64,000 nucleotides of DNA from Caenorhabditis remanei (GCF_010183535.1 NC_071330.1:9219717-9283716); one strand, 5' to 3'. Shown: positions 13,098 through 26,490, counted from the first letter of the stretch. A program made the numbers and translations. The notes: generated by a model not told the origin, from the letters alone.

Positions 13098-16000
13098 ATG
13101 CGCTTACTGTTATTCATATTACTTCTTATTTCATCCAATTATATTGTCGATGCACGTCCATCGGTCTCCCACACTACACTCGCCTCTCAATTCAAATTCG
13201 CCGAAAAAGCCGATATTTTTGTGACGCACAGGAATATCAATGAAGGTACGTTTTTCCGTTTTTTAAGTTTTGACTGTCGTAGTTTCGGGTAGTACTCGGA
13301 AATATTCAAATTGACTTCAGAGAGTTTGAAGTTTTAAAAATCAAAAGATGCAAACAGCGGTAAAAATAAAAACTTGTTCAGTTTTGAGCTGGAAACTATC
13401 AAAATTTTACCGTACCATTTTAATTTCGCTTTGGTTTCCATGATGTTTCATCTAATGCAAAATATCTGTGATTTCGGTCGTGGGTACTTTCCATTTAGCC
13501 CACCTGCCACTTCCTCTTTTCACCACTAATTAACTAATTACAGATCGTACTCAAGAGGAAAAAACGATCAAGCTCGTTGGTACTTTCTCTGCTGTCGGAA
13601 GTAATTATGAAACAGGTGGAGACATTGTCCAGGTATGTCCTTTTTCTCATTGAAAACCCATTTGTCAGAGCATCTGGTGTGCAATTGGAGGCATATTCTC
13701 TGAAGCTTTCAGATGATATATTTTCACACAAAATGCGTGTTTTCCTTCTACTGCTTAACCCGGTTTTTTGAAGTCTATCCCAGAGGGAAAACCGCCCGTT
13801 TCTTCGACCGCTCTAAAATATTAGTTGTTGTGTTTTCTCCGAGAGCAACACATGGAAAATGGGATAACGGATTTCCTTTGTGGTTTTTGACACAGAAATG
13901 AGAATACAATTTAGTGAGTGTGTGTATCTATTTGCACAATGCATTAGGGAAACGGACCCTGAGGCTTTTCGTCCAATTTCCTGCTGCAAAAGAGGAAAAA
14001 TTGTAGGAGAAAGATGTACTGGCAGAGAGAAGAAACTAATCAAATTTAGAAAAGAAAGAAGCTTTGACCCTATGGTGGAGGTCCATTATTTGATAGGAAT
14101 TGAAAATAAACTATTCAAATACAAGAATTCAAATAAGATGTAAAAAGGTTTGGTTGGAAGAACATACGCTCAAGTTGTCTTTGAACACTGTGTCGAAGGC
14201 AATCGGCACAATATATCATAGGCTAATAGAATAGGTTTCAACTGATGGCACCGTATAGCGTATGGTAATACAACGAACAGTTATCTGAAACTAAATTCTG
14301 CCAAAATTATTCTGTAACTTATGAAAATGACATCCATTTTATTTCGAGAGTTTCTTTTTCTGGAGAATAGTTCACTCGAAATTTCAAATAGTCTTCATTT
14401 TCGGATTCTCTGCACCTCCTCCATTTGTTTTCATCATTTCGTTTCTAACTGGTTCATCAGCCAGAAATCATTCATGATGGCTCCCAAAAGATTTTCTCAT
14501 CTGGCCTTTCATACAATATATCACCGATTAGGTGAATATTTTCCTTAACATTTCTCTCTTAAAAGGCGCCAAGCCAGAAGGAGGTCAAATAGGTTCTCTT
14601 GGGAGCACTTGAGAAATGGCTCACGGACCGCCCGTCTCCTTTTCCGAGACGCTAAATGAAATTTCTTTTTGGAGGGGTCTGGTCTTCTTCTCGAGACTCT
14701 TTTTGTTCAATGCATGTGCTAACAAGTACACGGATAGAAAGAAGAAAAAGAAGACAAATATAGAGATACAAACATACAACAAACAAATAATACACACAAT
14801 TACTACGTCTCCTTCTTCCAACATCTTCTTCTTCTTTTTTCACCATCTCCCTTCCCGGGGCATCATCATCTTATTCCGACCCGTCCTGGACTTCTTTTTA
14901 GTCGAGACGGGCGGCGGCGTTGCTCAAAAGAGCCGGGAAAGGGCGCATAAATTTTGGTAGGGAAATGAGATGGTGTAATCCCATTGATGACCCCTCTTCT
15001 CATTCCTGAATTCCTTTGATCGTGGTGAGCAATAATGGTGCAATATGGGGATTATGGGTACTGTAGACTTGCGCATTTTTGTTAGTTGATCATCTTGGAA
15101 ACTTCGAAAAAAGACAATAACAGTAACTCAACAGATTTCATTTTACAGGTATCTTCATTCCGTGCCTGTGATGCTCGTCGAAAAGGTCTCGATCACACAG
15201 TTTTCGAACACGTCTCTGTTGTTTTTGTTGATGATGTTCAACCATTTCTAACTGGGTGTGTTGCATTGGATAATCAAGCACGATTCGCTGAAAAATCTGG
15301 AGCAATGGCATTGGTCGTTGGGCCAGCATCTAGAGTGGAAAGAACGGCGAGACCAATGACGGTAAGTGGATAGTGGGAGATTAGAAAGAGAGAAGTGGTA
15401 AGAACGTTTGCGTCATTATACCGCCCTTTCGAATGGTGGAAAGGTTAGATACGAATGGAATTCTACCAAAAATGTATTACAATCGAGTACATCAAAAGAA
15501 TCTGTTTGTTTTTCAGATTGGTGGATCTAAAATTCCAATAATCGTGCTCGATGATGAAGAAACGGAGCGTCTTCGCACAGAACTAAAAACCGCTTCTGAT
15601 CGTGGAGCTGTTGCAAAACTCCGGATTTCATTTATTGACGAGAAACCATCGAAAGTTCTCAAACTTCAAGTTTTCCGTCCAACAGTTCTGAACATAACTT
15701 TACTGGGATTACTCGTCGTTTTGATTGTTTTCGTATCTCTTCTAGTCGTGATCAAGATTCGGTGTCAACCTACAATGCATCGAGAACTCTGGCTTCGTGC
15801 CCTCGCAAGAACTGCTTTGAGTAAAATGGAGATCAGAAATTTCCAGAAAGAAAAGAGTGTGGATAGTGGGAAGAAGAAGACGGGAAATACCTTCGCCCGG
15901 CTGAAACAACATAGATCCTCTTCAAGACACTCTTCTTATCTGGCTGTATTCGGTTCTCTAACATCAGTTGCTCAGTCTTCATCTCATTCAACACCTGAAA

Positions 16001-16673
16001 GATGTGCTATTTGTCTGGATGATTATGAAGAAGGAACTGAATTGAGAGTACTATTCTGTGGCCATGAATTCCATCCAAAATGTGTTGATCCATGGTTACT
16101 TTCGAAGCGAAGATGTCCGTTATGCCAATTTGATGTCGTTTACAAACATTATCCAAAAGTGGATTCGCCTGAAAAAGCTTCTGGGTGAGTACTGTTATTC
16201 AAGAAGAATATGACAGTGTAAAAAATTTTTTAAACCATTTTTAATTTCAACTCATCGAAACACATCTATGTATCCCATTCGTTCAGGCCATCCGATGATA
16301 CAACGTCTCTACTTCCACGTGTATCTCCATCAGATGATCGCTTATCAGTGCCAACAAATCGTTCATCTCGACCACTTCGTTCCTACCGTAATCCATATCC
16401 GATTCCTTCAATAACTCGTCCATCATCTCATCAACGTCCAATACTTCAACCATCAGCTCCCAGAACTAGAAGTTGTCCCAGAAGACGTCAATTGAGATCT
16501 AGAAATCAAATCGATTTCTCAATTCGGATAGGAGGGTGAGCTATTCATTGCCATATTTATTTACATATATAACCTACGTTTTCTATTTCAGATACTCCTC
16601 TGATGTCTCATCATCTCACGCTGAACCATGTCGCTCGTTTGAAATCGAGCCACGTACCACTCAACAGTTATAA
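13098..16673 (+). CDS. plr-1: PA-TM-RING E3 ubiquitin ligase (Frizzled down-regulator)
   Basis: Six exons: 13098-13245, 13544-13632, 15149-15361, 15517-16184, 16287-16535 and 16592-16673, all in frame, giving 482 residues. A signal peptide ([19 protein letters not shown]) leads into a luminal region resembling a protease-associated domain, then a membrane span near residues 207-231 ([20 protein letters not shown]). A cytosolic RING-H2 follows at about 313-353, with every zinc ligand present: [17 protein letters not shown]. The Ser/Arg/Pro-rich tail is typical of the RNF43/ZNRF3-like group. In C. elegans PLR-1 lowers surface Wnt receptors and so shapes neurite polarity and cell migration. Intron 2 (13633-15148, 1.5 kb) is long and holds no recognisable gene. 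AATAAA lies at about 16951. Confidence 0.93.
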
Positions 16674-17040
16674 TTGGTTCAGAATTCAGTTCATATTTCA
16701 TGCATATCACCTTCCTCGGTTCTCTTTTTCCATTTCTGTCGTACCTTGCCCCATCATCTCTCAAAGTGATCCCAGTTGATCCCAATCAATCATTTTCTTT
16801 GATCTCTCTTGTTTTGTGTTTCAATGTTTCAACTGCTTCCTGCCTGTCAACTTATACCCCTTTTCCTCAATTGTTTCGTGTGTACCCAACGGGTCAATCA
16901 CATTCTTCCCTTGCATATGATTTTTTGTTGTTTTTTTTAATGTTAGTGTTAATAAATTAATTCAATTCATAACTCTTCATTTTAACTTTCAGAGTTCAAG
17001 TCAACAAGCGCGGTTTCTTCTTTTCTTCTCGTTTTTCGTA
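16674..17040. other. 3' region between convergent genes
   Basis: This 367-bp gap separates the plr-1 stop from the stop of the oppositely transcribed Ser/Arg-rich gene. It contains the plr-1 3' UTR with an AATAAA near 16951. I see nothing else. Confidence 0.6.
16951..16956 (+). promoter_or_regulatory. Poly(A) signal candidate of plr-1
   Basis: AATAAA about 280 bp after the plr-1 stop, before the convergent neighbour. Position within a base or two. Confidence 0.5.
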
Positions 17041-18103
17041 TTATCTCTCAACACTTTTCGCCCGATCCTTCCACAAATCATCGTTTCGACGCCCATTTTC
17101 AACTGTAAATATAATGAATTTGAATTGGTAAATCTTCTGAAACTGACTCAATGCATCGGAAACTGTCTCGACAAGTTCGCGGAAACTGTCTTCGTTGTCG
17201 GCTGATGAAGGTTTATTGGTTTTTTTCGGCATAAGTCCTTCGTCAGTGAACCTAATTGATTTCGAAGAAGATCTTGAATGAAGACGTTTCCGAGGGCTGT
17301 TTCCTCCTGGAATACAGGTTCTCTAACCAATCCCCAGAATAAATTTTGGCTCACCGTTAGTATGTTTCTTCATCGGAGTTGGTGGTTCTGGGCCTTTCTT
17401 GAATCTCTCAAGAAGTGATGCATCGGAATTCATAAATGACAAGGCTACAAACGGAATTCCATCGACTGAAAGAGTGAATGCCTCGAACTCGGAGTAATTC
17501 GAAATGAAAGCACGTACTGAAATATCAAATTCGATTATATATTCAAAAATCTAAGTTGAAAATGCATCGGAAATCAAAAATATATCCTAACCTTTTTTCA
17601 GAATAGCAGGATTTTTAATTCTTGAAAATTCACCAACTGGACGCATTTTTTTCTTATTTTTTGTTGGTGATATTTTGTTTGTCTTTGAAAGTGAACGTCT
17701 TCTATACGGAGATATCTTCCTCGATTTCTTCAAAATACTCTTCCGACTTGGATTAGAACCAATCCTCATTCCCGATGAATGGGATGATCGGCTACGAATT
17801 CCCGAAGAAAGACGACGTCTTCTGATGCTTCTGGGACTGTTTCTAGAAGAAGAAGCCGATGAATTGAAAGAATCACGTCGAGAGCGATGGCTCGTTGAAG
17901 ACAGAGATAGATTTGAAAGAGGTGAATATGTCGATGATTCTGAGCCACCATCATACGAAGGAGATGGTGAAGTTAGAGATGACGCATCACTTGCAACCTG
18001 AGAAAATGATATTCATTTGATAAAATGATATTCAAATGATATTTTTTTTAGATAAGAAAGCACTTGCATCTTTTTGTTTATTTTTCAAGTTAGGAGGTGC
18101 CAT
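17041..18103 (-). CDS. Unrecognised basic Ser/Arg-rich nuclear-type protein
   Basis: I do not recognise a family. The start at 18103 (MAPPNLKNKQKD) has an upstream in-frame stop. Exons: 18068-18103, 17592-17997, about 17356-17516, and about 17041-17306, perhaps with one more small intron near 17105-17145. The N-terminal half is rich in Ser and Arg with many Arg-Ser pairs. A lysine-rich stretch (KKSRKISPYRRRSLSKTNKI) suggests nuclear location. It is followed by a more ordered segment, FISNYSEFEAFTLSVDG, and then a PTPMKK motif that could be a phosphorylation site. Exon 1 joins exon 2 in frame only if a GC donor (GAT|GCAAGT at 18067) is used. The gene runs toward plr-1 and lies 1.1 kb downstream of bed-2 on the same strand. 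C-terminal structure is uncertain. Confidence 0.7.
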
Positions 18104-19205
18104 CGAGTGTTGTCTTTCAATTAATTAGTATCTAGAACTGATTCATTCTTCTTTAGAAGTGCGGAAAATGAGAAAAAGTCTAAAGAGGTTAAGGTTACTG
18201 GAACAACACGATATAATTTATGAATAATTTCTGCAGAGAACTTCTTTTTTTGATAAGAGCAAGAGCTAGCGAGTATTCAAATTGTTCAATACTGTAGTAG
18301 TTTTTCATGTACTGTTTCACCAACTGTATGAATTCAGAGGATCAAAACTTTTGCGTATCTCTTCATTTTTCTAATAATTTTTTTTTTCCTCGTATACAAC
18401 TCCAATTTAACCTCCGACAACAAGCATGTAATTTTCTGGCATTCAGTCACTCATATTTCGAGAAACTCCAATTGCACTGGGCACAGACTTTCTCCCAGAG
18501 GCAGATGGCGCCACGGGGGCAATGACGTCCCGTTATTATCCGAACCATTCGGCGTATCATTTGCCTTTGTGCAGAGGGCAGCTGACTCAGCTCTCAAAAT
18601 CAGGAACGAAAAAAATGTCCTGGAATTACTACCGAAGAAAAAATGTGCAGCAGCGGAAAATACTCCAGATTTGGTTTTCTTCGGGGAAAATGTCAAACGA
18701 TAAAACCTTGGAAGTCGGGTGGAAGCAGAATCCTCAGATCGCGTAGGTGACGAATACCCCCATTCGGAAAATATTTTCTGGATGATGTTTCAGAATTGTA
18801 TTTTGTTTGCTCGTTAAAATAGGATAGTTCAAATATGTATTACTCCATAAAAGGCAATTTGAGATATGAAATATCCCCTGAATAAGGGAAAAATAGGAAA
18901 ATTGATGATGATGAGTGATAAAAAAAGAAGTTACCGTACACTTGATAAGAATATTGAATTAAAAGCGATGAAATAGGGCACAGAAATGTCAAAAACGGTA
19001 ATGTAAGTCTCGAAAGTTGTATACAAGTGACGACCAGCGCGGTTTGGGAAAGATGGGGAAAATTGTTTTGATATTTAGTTAATCAAACAAAAATAATTAA
19101 TTAATTAGTATGAGAGTGGAACGGAAGGAATGAAAACAGATAAAGCATTGTTTCTAAATTTAGAAAAGTTCTTAGACGAAGTGGATTCCTATGAAGATTT
19201 GAAAA
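18104..19205. other. Intergenic between bed-2 and the Ser/Arg-rich gene
   Basis: About 1.1 kb of AT-rich sequence with no supported gene. Small open frames at 18307-18746 lack splice partners and family resemblance. It includes the bed-2 3' UTR. Confidence 0.55.
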
Positions 19206-22200
19206 TCAAACGGTAGTTTTGTTGAAACATTTCTGACATTTTCCACGAATTGCCCAATGGAATTGATTAAAATCTGTTTTGACCCAAAGTTCGGTGTCCT
19301 TAACTGCTCCATTAACTCGCTCAGTTATTCTGAAAAAAAAATTGTTAAGTAACTTTGAAATAGACACGATACTCTTTGAACTTACCTAATTTCTTTTCCG
19401 AGATCGGTTAAGCAAATTACTTTTCTACATCCTTCTAATTCTTCAACAGTTCGGTTACTTTCAAAACATAACTCGATATCAGACCTTCTTTTGTGATAAG
19501 ACATTGTCATTTCCAAATCAAGAGCCATTGACATCAATTGAGCTGCACAATGTCCTTCACTCAATGAGAATGATGATGGATCTTTTTCCAATTTTGATGG
19601 TGACATGGATCCATTTGATGTGTCATGAGTGGAAGGTGGTGATCCAGATCGAGTTGATCCGTTTACCGTACTTGGTGTCGGTATTTTAGGGGTGCTTTGG
19701 AATTGAGGGGATGAAGAATTTCCTGCTCCAGCAGCATTGAGCATTGCAAACATCATTGGATTGGTATTAGAAAGACTGCTCACAAATGCCGCGAGTTGAT
19801 CATTTTGATCATTTGAAGAGGTATTTGGAGATCCGTATACATCCGGACTTTCAGATTTACGAATTGGTTCATCGGAACTTGAAGATGAGGCTGCCTAAAA
19901 AAATAAAATTTTAGTACGGAGGTTTCTAATCAAAATGTTGCATAACTGGTTCTAAAACTGGCAATTCCAGTCATAAAATTGTTCAACGTCTTTCCCATTT
20001 CAATTCTCCCGTTTTCGGTGTCTGATCGTCTGTTCTCACTCTTTTTCTTTATCTTTTTGGGTCCTTATCATACGTTACAAGCGCCCACAAACTGTCAATT
20101 TTTCTCAACATTCTAGAGCACCAAGAGACTGACATGTCATCGAACTGATAAGCTTTTCCTTACCTCGACATGATTTTCAGTATCATCTTCCAGCTCTTCT
20201 TTTTTCACAAATCCACTGTTAATGTTGATAACTTCTGAAGATTTTGGAAGAGAATCGAGGAAATTGAGGGATGATCCATTAGCAAAAGAAGAGAAATCAG
20301 CTTCAGTTAGAGATCCAGATTGTTGGAGTTGTTGGAGGAAAGCCATGGAATCGAGCATTGGTTTCTGATCCATTTTTACCATTGATGGGAGGCCGTGAGA
20401 CGCTGGATTTGATGATGAATTACCTCCTCCGCGTACACGTTTCACGTAGGGTTGAGTTGGAGTCTGGAAAAAAGAAGGTCATGAAAATTAGGAATTCTGC
20501 TGAAACTTTGTTTTTACTAATGCTGAAAGAACGCGCGCTCGTGATTTAGTGTTTCTAAAGTACCTCATCAAAATCCATGCCTCCTGACCCAGCAGGTCTT
20601 TTGACCTTCTTTCGGGTTGTTCCATCTCTGAGAATATCTTGATGATATGCATTCATATGACCCCACATTGACTTTGTACTACTGTCATTTCTTTTGAGAA
20701 CTTTCCAACAATAGATACATTCCACATTCTGCTTTTCATTGAGACATTTATAATGTTCCCAGATTTCAGAAGTCTTTTTATGTGGACGCATTCCCGCAGC
20801 AAATAGAATCTCGTTGGCCCGTGCCGCCGTCAGAGGTGACAGTTCTTTATCCATTGGATTCTTCTTAAGTAGAGATGCAACGATTGGAGCATCTGTTAAA
20901 ACTGAATTGTTTGCAGAGTGTTGCTCCAACAGAGCCATCAGTTGAGAGGCGTCGATTTCAGTTCCTTCTGAACTTGAGGCGACACTGTCAAAGAATGCTG
21001 AGTCATCTTTTGAGTGTTCCATGACAAGGGTACAGTCTTGTTGCTTCCGACGAGTCATTGAAAATCTACTAATATGAAAGTTATCGTGAGAACTGAGGCA
21101 GTGATACGGTAATACGAAGAAAAGCAGAATAAAGTTTAAGGGAGACTGTAGTTAGGATCAATAAAGTACCTAGATAAGTAAATGGTGGGATATCATTCAT
21201 ATAGTAAGACGGTACGGTATGGACCTATTTCACCTAGATTCCGAAGTGTGAAGGACAAACTGGTGTGTTTATTGAAACAGGAACCTAAATTGAGGATGGT
21301 TGAAGGAAATGGAAAGGTAGTGTATAGGCAGTCGGCTGGTCGGATGATGAGACCACAAGGAAAGAGGCGGCGGGGGAAAAGTGGGGGGAAGGAAGAAGAC
21401 GAAAAAGTGTGGCCATCACGCCCCGCGGTCTCCACCTCTCAATTTTTCCCCGTGTGTTTCGGGCAAAAAGCCCCGAGACGACGGGGTGAATCGATAACAA
21501 AAAGTCGACACATACGACTAACAGTGAAAATAGTGAGGGACCGGTGTGAGAGACGAGAAACAAGAGGAAGAAAGAGAAGAAGAGGAGCGTCAAAACGGGG
21601 CACGGGCGGGGGGCCCCGTGTGCGCGCTCACTCACTCGTACACATAACGCCCACATACACAAATACTCTCACACGGGTGGAAAGAAAAGGAGAAGAAAAG
21701 TGGTGGTGGTAAAGAAGCATCGCTGGTCCCAAACTACCGAAAGTGGTTCTACAAGTTGTTATGTCAAAACAGTCAGAAGTAATCCAAATGAGAGCTCTAG
21801 GGGTGAGGAGCACGGAGATACCGTAACCAAGGAAGGATAGACTTCTGGTTTCTTGTCTACAGTATCCGCCGGTCGACTCCTATCCAATGGAACTGAGGGT
21901 TGGAAGGTTTAGAACATTGTTTGGAAGGTTTAGAATATTGAAGTATGTATTCAGTGTCTGTGTACCTAAAACTGTCAAAAAATTGGATATGGCTTCTGGG
22001 AACAGAAAAACGAACACATATAAAAATCCAGTTGTTAGTTGGGACAAAATGAGAAAGAAAATAAGAAGACACGACGATGTCGATGATGACAGGGAAGGGA
22101 TGAAGAAAAGGGACGAAGGGGGCCGCGCCCCCGTCTCGATCTCTTTCGGAATGGAAGAAGGAGGTCTCCTCTTCTTCGACGGGGGAAAAAGAGAGTACCG

Positions 22201-24381
22201 GAGGGGCGCTGCGAGTGAGTTAGAGACCGTGTATCGGCACGAGATCCAGACTTTGGCTTGGCCGGCAAAAAACCCCCGCGGCGGGGACGGGGCGAGGACC
22301 CGCCCTCATATTTGCTTCCTTTCCTTTTTCTATTCCCACTATACCGCGGTGATGGCGGTCCAGTCCCCCCGTGTAGGTCGTTTTCTGTCTCCTGGCGGGT
22401 AGAGGATGAGGTCGGGAATGTGAAAAGCAAAGAGAGAAACAGAGAGAGGAATTGAACTGGTGACCGTTCTCTTTCGGGGGTTGAGATAGAGCGAGAGAGA
22501 GAAAATAGAGTCTGTGCTAATAAAGGGAAGAGAGAAGAATCGAGAGGTGAAATCCTGTTGTGACGGACGGGACTGTCGGGTTGTGGGCGACGGACGGGGG
22601 CGGCGGGGAGTAGGTCTCCCACTTTTCCATTGCATTTATTTCCATTTTTGGGTCGTCTCTTCACTTGGCTACGGACTGTCGGAGAAAGAAAAGAGCGTAC
22701 TTGGGCGAGCGGGGGAGCGCGACCGGACGAATACGGTCTCCCCCCGTACGGGGGATTCGAGGTCATTTTGAATAAGAGAGATGAGATGTAAAAGATGGAA
22801 ATTGGATAGGTACCAGTACTTTACTTTTTATAAAGGTACGCACATTCTCCATATTCATTCTAAGAAACTTTAGTAGTAGTAGTAGTAGTAATAGTGGGTA
22901 CCATTTCTCAATCGTCGGAAGCACGGATATGATGAGCTTACCACACTATAATAACTTATATCATTTAGCTGGATAAGATTTTTCATTTCGCGCGTTTTAT
23001 CAGCAAGAATTCCGAAAAATCACACTGTCAATTTTTTTGAAACTAACCTTTGCCAACTTCTCACTGAAACGATTGAATATTCCGTCTTCAGAATGGAATT
23101 TTTCAAATGAGTTCTCAAATTATTTGGGCTCCGATCGTCTCCACTCCACGAGCAATGTAGACAGATAACTCCTCCCGCACCAGCTGAAAAGAATGAAATT
23201 ACACAATAAATGAGAAAACGAGTTCGAATAATTCGAAAAATGAGAAAAATCGAGGTGAAAAGCTCCCGATGAATGTTGTCATGGAGAATGTCCAAACATG
23301 TGCAACGGAGCACGTTTGGAATATCCACTCACTAGAGTCTTTCATGTCTTTGAAGAAGTCCCAAACTGGATGAGACTTCTTTCTTCCCGCATTTCTCGCC
23401 CATGCAGATGGGGATGAAGTTGATCCATTTGATGAGATATTGAGACCATTAGATGATTGATTGTACTGTGATGATCCATTTGGTCCTTGAGCAGCTTGAG
23501 CAAGAACTGGCATCAAATCACGAATTGTGGCTTCAGAAATGAATTGTTGCTCGTTTTCTTCTGATTTTCCAATTGGAGTTCCGAATGATTGGATGAGTGA
23601 AACGGCAGCCGAGTGATGCTGAACAATTCAGATTTGTTAATTTCAGATTACAATTAAAAGGGAAAATTCTACGAAAAAAAAAAATACTTGCAAAATTGTG
23701 AAACTCGAAATTCAATATTAACAATTTCGTTTTCAGTGTTTGTGAGTCATTTGCCAAAAAGAGATAGGAAAAAATCAAATAAAAATTTGCATTTTTTGCA
23801 GTTCGAATAAAATATTTCATGGAAAATGTGAAAATACCTCTTCTGTTCCGTTCAAATTCTCTTCATGTTCTACAGATGGAGCAACTGGTTCTGGAGATTC
23901 TGAACTTGCGGTGTCAGAGTTGGCAACATCTGTTGGTGGTGGATGGACTAGTGCAGCAAACTGAAATATTAAAAATAAGTAAGATCAAAACATGTCAAAA
24001 TTATCATTTGAGTTCTGAAAATTCCACTACATCGAATTTGAGACTTTTCAGAAGAAACATAAATTTTGGGAAATTTTTTTTGGTTGAGACGAAGCTCAAC
24101 TTTACTGTAACATTAAAAGTATTCTAGCTTTTTTTTCAATCCGGAATGAAAGAAAAACGAACCAATCCATCTTTGAACATATCCATGATTCCTCCATTTT
24201 GATCAGCCATTCCAGCAGCAACTAGAGACATTGGATCATAAGATGGGGAGTCAACAGAAGAGGAAGAGCTGAATGTTGTCGGAATATCAGAATCCGATGT
24301 CTTCTGAGATAAAACATTCAGTTGACTGGCCAGTGCAGTATGCAGAGCATCCGAGAAGTTTCCTCCAAGAAGCGATGTCAT
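19206..24381 (-). CDS. bed-2: BED-type zinc finger transcription factor with two alternative 5' exon sets
   Basis: Long form: exons 24163-24381, 23838-23960, 23333-23618 and 23048-23183, carrying a first BED finger (SHPVWDFFKDM, CLHC, NNLRTHLK). Short form: a separate start at 21058, exon 20564-21058 (MTRRKQQDCTLV), carrying a second BED finger (SEIWEHYKCL, CIYC, HMNAYH). Both sets end in phase 0. They can join the shared exons 20164-20463, 19386-19894 and 19206-19329, which encode a Ser/Pro-rich region and a conserved end (ELWVKTDFNQFHWA, CQKC). The short form is 475 residues. The 21058 exon has no good in-frame acceptor in front of it, which supports an alternative promoter. BED fingers bind DNA. 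The first finger has an apparent one-base deletion in an A run near 23099-23103. The symbol rests on memory of C. elegans synteny. Confidence 0.85.
21100..22860. other. GC-rich block inside bed-2, upstream of the short-form start
   Basis: The stretch, densest at 21350-21640 and 22050-22760, is far richer in G and C than the rest of the window. It lies directly upstream of the 21058 start, so it may be the promoter or 5' UTR of the short bed-2 form. Long frames are open on both strands simply because stops are rare; they are low in complexity and I do not call them genes. Confidence 0.45.
22871..22891. repeat. TAG trinucleotide microsatellite
   Basis: About seven tandem TAG units in the large bed-2 intron. 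Confidence 0.8.
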
Positions 24382-26490
24382 TCTGGAAATTAGAACTACA
24401 TTTTATTTCAGAATGTGGACTGTAACCAACGAGGAAAATATTTAAGCTTTATAAAATTATGAGAGGAAAAAAGATATAGGACTAATGCTAACATAAAGTA
24501 AACCGAGTACAGTTCCAATGTATCTGTACCATCATTTTTTCTGAAAAGTGATCAAATCAACATCAACATCACAAATGTATTGAATGAAATTTTGATCAGC
24601 TTTGCGTTAACATCCCGACAAATAAACTCATCGAGAAACCATAGAAACAAAATACGAAAGGACGGTTTCGATCCTTTTTCTTGAAATTACATGATCTAAA
24701 ATGATTGGTAAATGTGAAAAAGACTTGTTATTCATCTCCCAAAATACAAGAATTCTTCTCCTCCCCCCGTGTCTTTTCTTCTGTGTAAATTAACAAATAT
24801 CGGAGGGAACGAGCGCTTCTTCTCTTTTTTCTTATTACATACAAAAAGATGCATACATTTATACTACTACTACTGTATGTATATCTGATGTAAATGGAAT
24901 AGAGTGGGGCAAAGAAAAAGGAAAGAAAAAAGAGAAAAATTGTCAGAACTGGTAACGTCTTCTTTTTTAGAAGAAGGAAGACATCATAAATGTTTATTGT
25001 ATTCATCACAACAAATATGAAGAAAAAACTAACAAGAAGACGTTCTCCTTTTTAAGCAAATTAGTTAGCTGAAACCGAAGCATGGTCTTAAATAAATGTC
25101 TTGGAAATTTAGAATGAGTATTCGAAGAACTAGGCTCATTTTTCTGACAGAAGGCTCACAGTGCTCGAGAAGCTCAATGACTGAGAATGGGAAAGAGAAA
25201 ATCAAAAGAAAATAATTTCAGAGAAGATGAGCAGATGATTTTTTAAAAGAGAGGAGAAAGATGTAGAGCACTGATAACAGACAGATCTGTATTAAAGTTA
25301 TGTGAAAATTGGAAAAGAGTCCTAGAAGACTGTACTATTTGATCAAGATTTTATGAAACTAGGATGCGCAGAGCTAAATATTAGTTGAAAATTGCAAAAA
25401 TATGGATCAGTGACCATACGAGAAACAGGGGAAAGCTGAATTTCAATAAGAAAATTGAAAAGTAAAAATAGTACAAAACGGTGTGATGTAAAACCGTATT
25501 TGAAGCGATCCCAGTCGGTGTTCTTTTCCGAACAAAACGATATAGTATCCAGAAGCAAAAGAACTAAAAGGGGGCGGCTGTTATTATATAATATATGCTG
25601 GGGCGGAGAATGTTGTGATCCTCTCTCATACTCTCTCTCTCTCAGCTTCTCCTTCTTCTTTTCACCAAAAGCTGTATTTTTACGATCGCCTATAATTGGT
25701 TGGAAAAGCGAACGAAGTCAGGAGAAGAAATGAACGGACAGTGGAGGGAAAAAGGGAGGAAGAAGAATGGTCGGAGCGGCGATTCGAAATTAATTGCCCT
25801 TTTTCTGCTTCTGTTTTCTATCCTGTAGGTCCAGAAAAAACAATTGAGGATACCCGAAAACGCATTTTCCGAATCACTTTATCTTTTGTTGGGGAGGGCA
25901 GATTTGAACATATATATACACTAGTTTTGTAATAATTTAATTCGATTTGAACGATGAGAGAGCGTCGGAATATTGACTATATGATTACGGTAGATACGGA
26001 AGAAATCTAATTTGTAATCAAAGAATGAAAGTAATGAGCCAGCGTGACAAAGAATCAATGGATTTTCTCACATTTAATAACTAAAATCAAGGGTTAACTT
26101 GTTCAAACAGACGAAGAATTTGTGAGCATCTGAATTTAGTAGAAAATTTTCAAGCATAACATTTAAACTTCTCATGCAAACCCTACTTTTTCTTTTAGAT
26201 AGACACATGATGTCAAACCATAGATTTGTCGAATATGCTCCGAACTTCGAACCCAGGGTGTCTGATGTTTTGAGGAAAATACAGTAAATAAAGAATTTGA
26301 GAATGCTAAAACAATGAGGGTGTGGGTTCGTTGAATCGGCACTTTTCCAATATCAAGTATTTCGAAAAAAAAACAGTGTGAAGGCATAATTTAGTTCTTC
26401 GTGATCATTGAGAAAGTATCTCTCCGTAATTTTGGTATAACTCTGTGGAGACTATGATCACTTGGGAGAACTTTCTCATTTCAAGTGAGC

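Noticed and set aside
22035..22766. Open frames of over 160 codons on both strands
   Set aside because: Stops are scarce because the block is GC-rich; the products are Arg/Ser/Pro-rich and differ by strand with no domain.
26230..26270. B-box-like GGGTTCGAAG on the minus strand
   Set aside because: No A box or cloverleaf stems around it, so not a tRNA.
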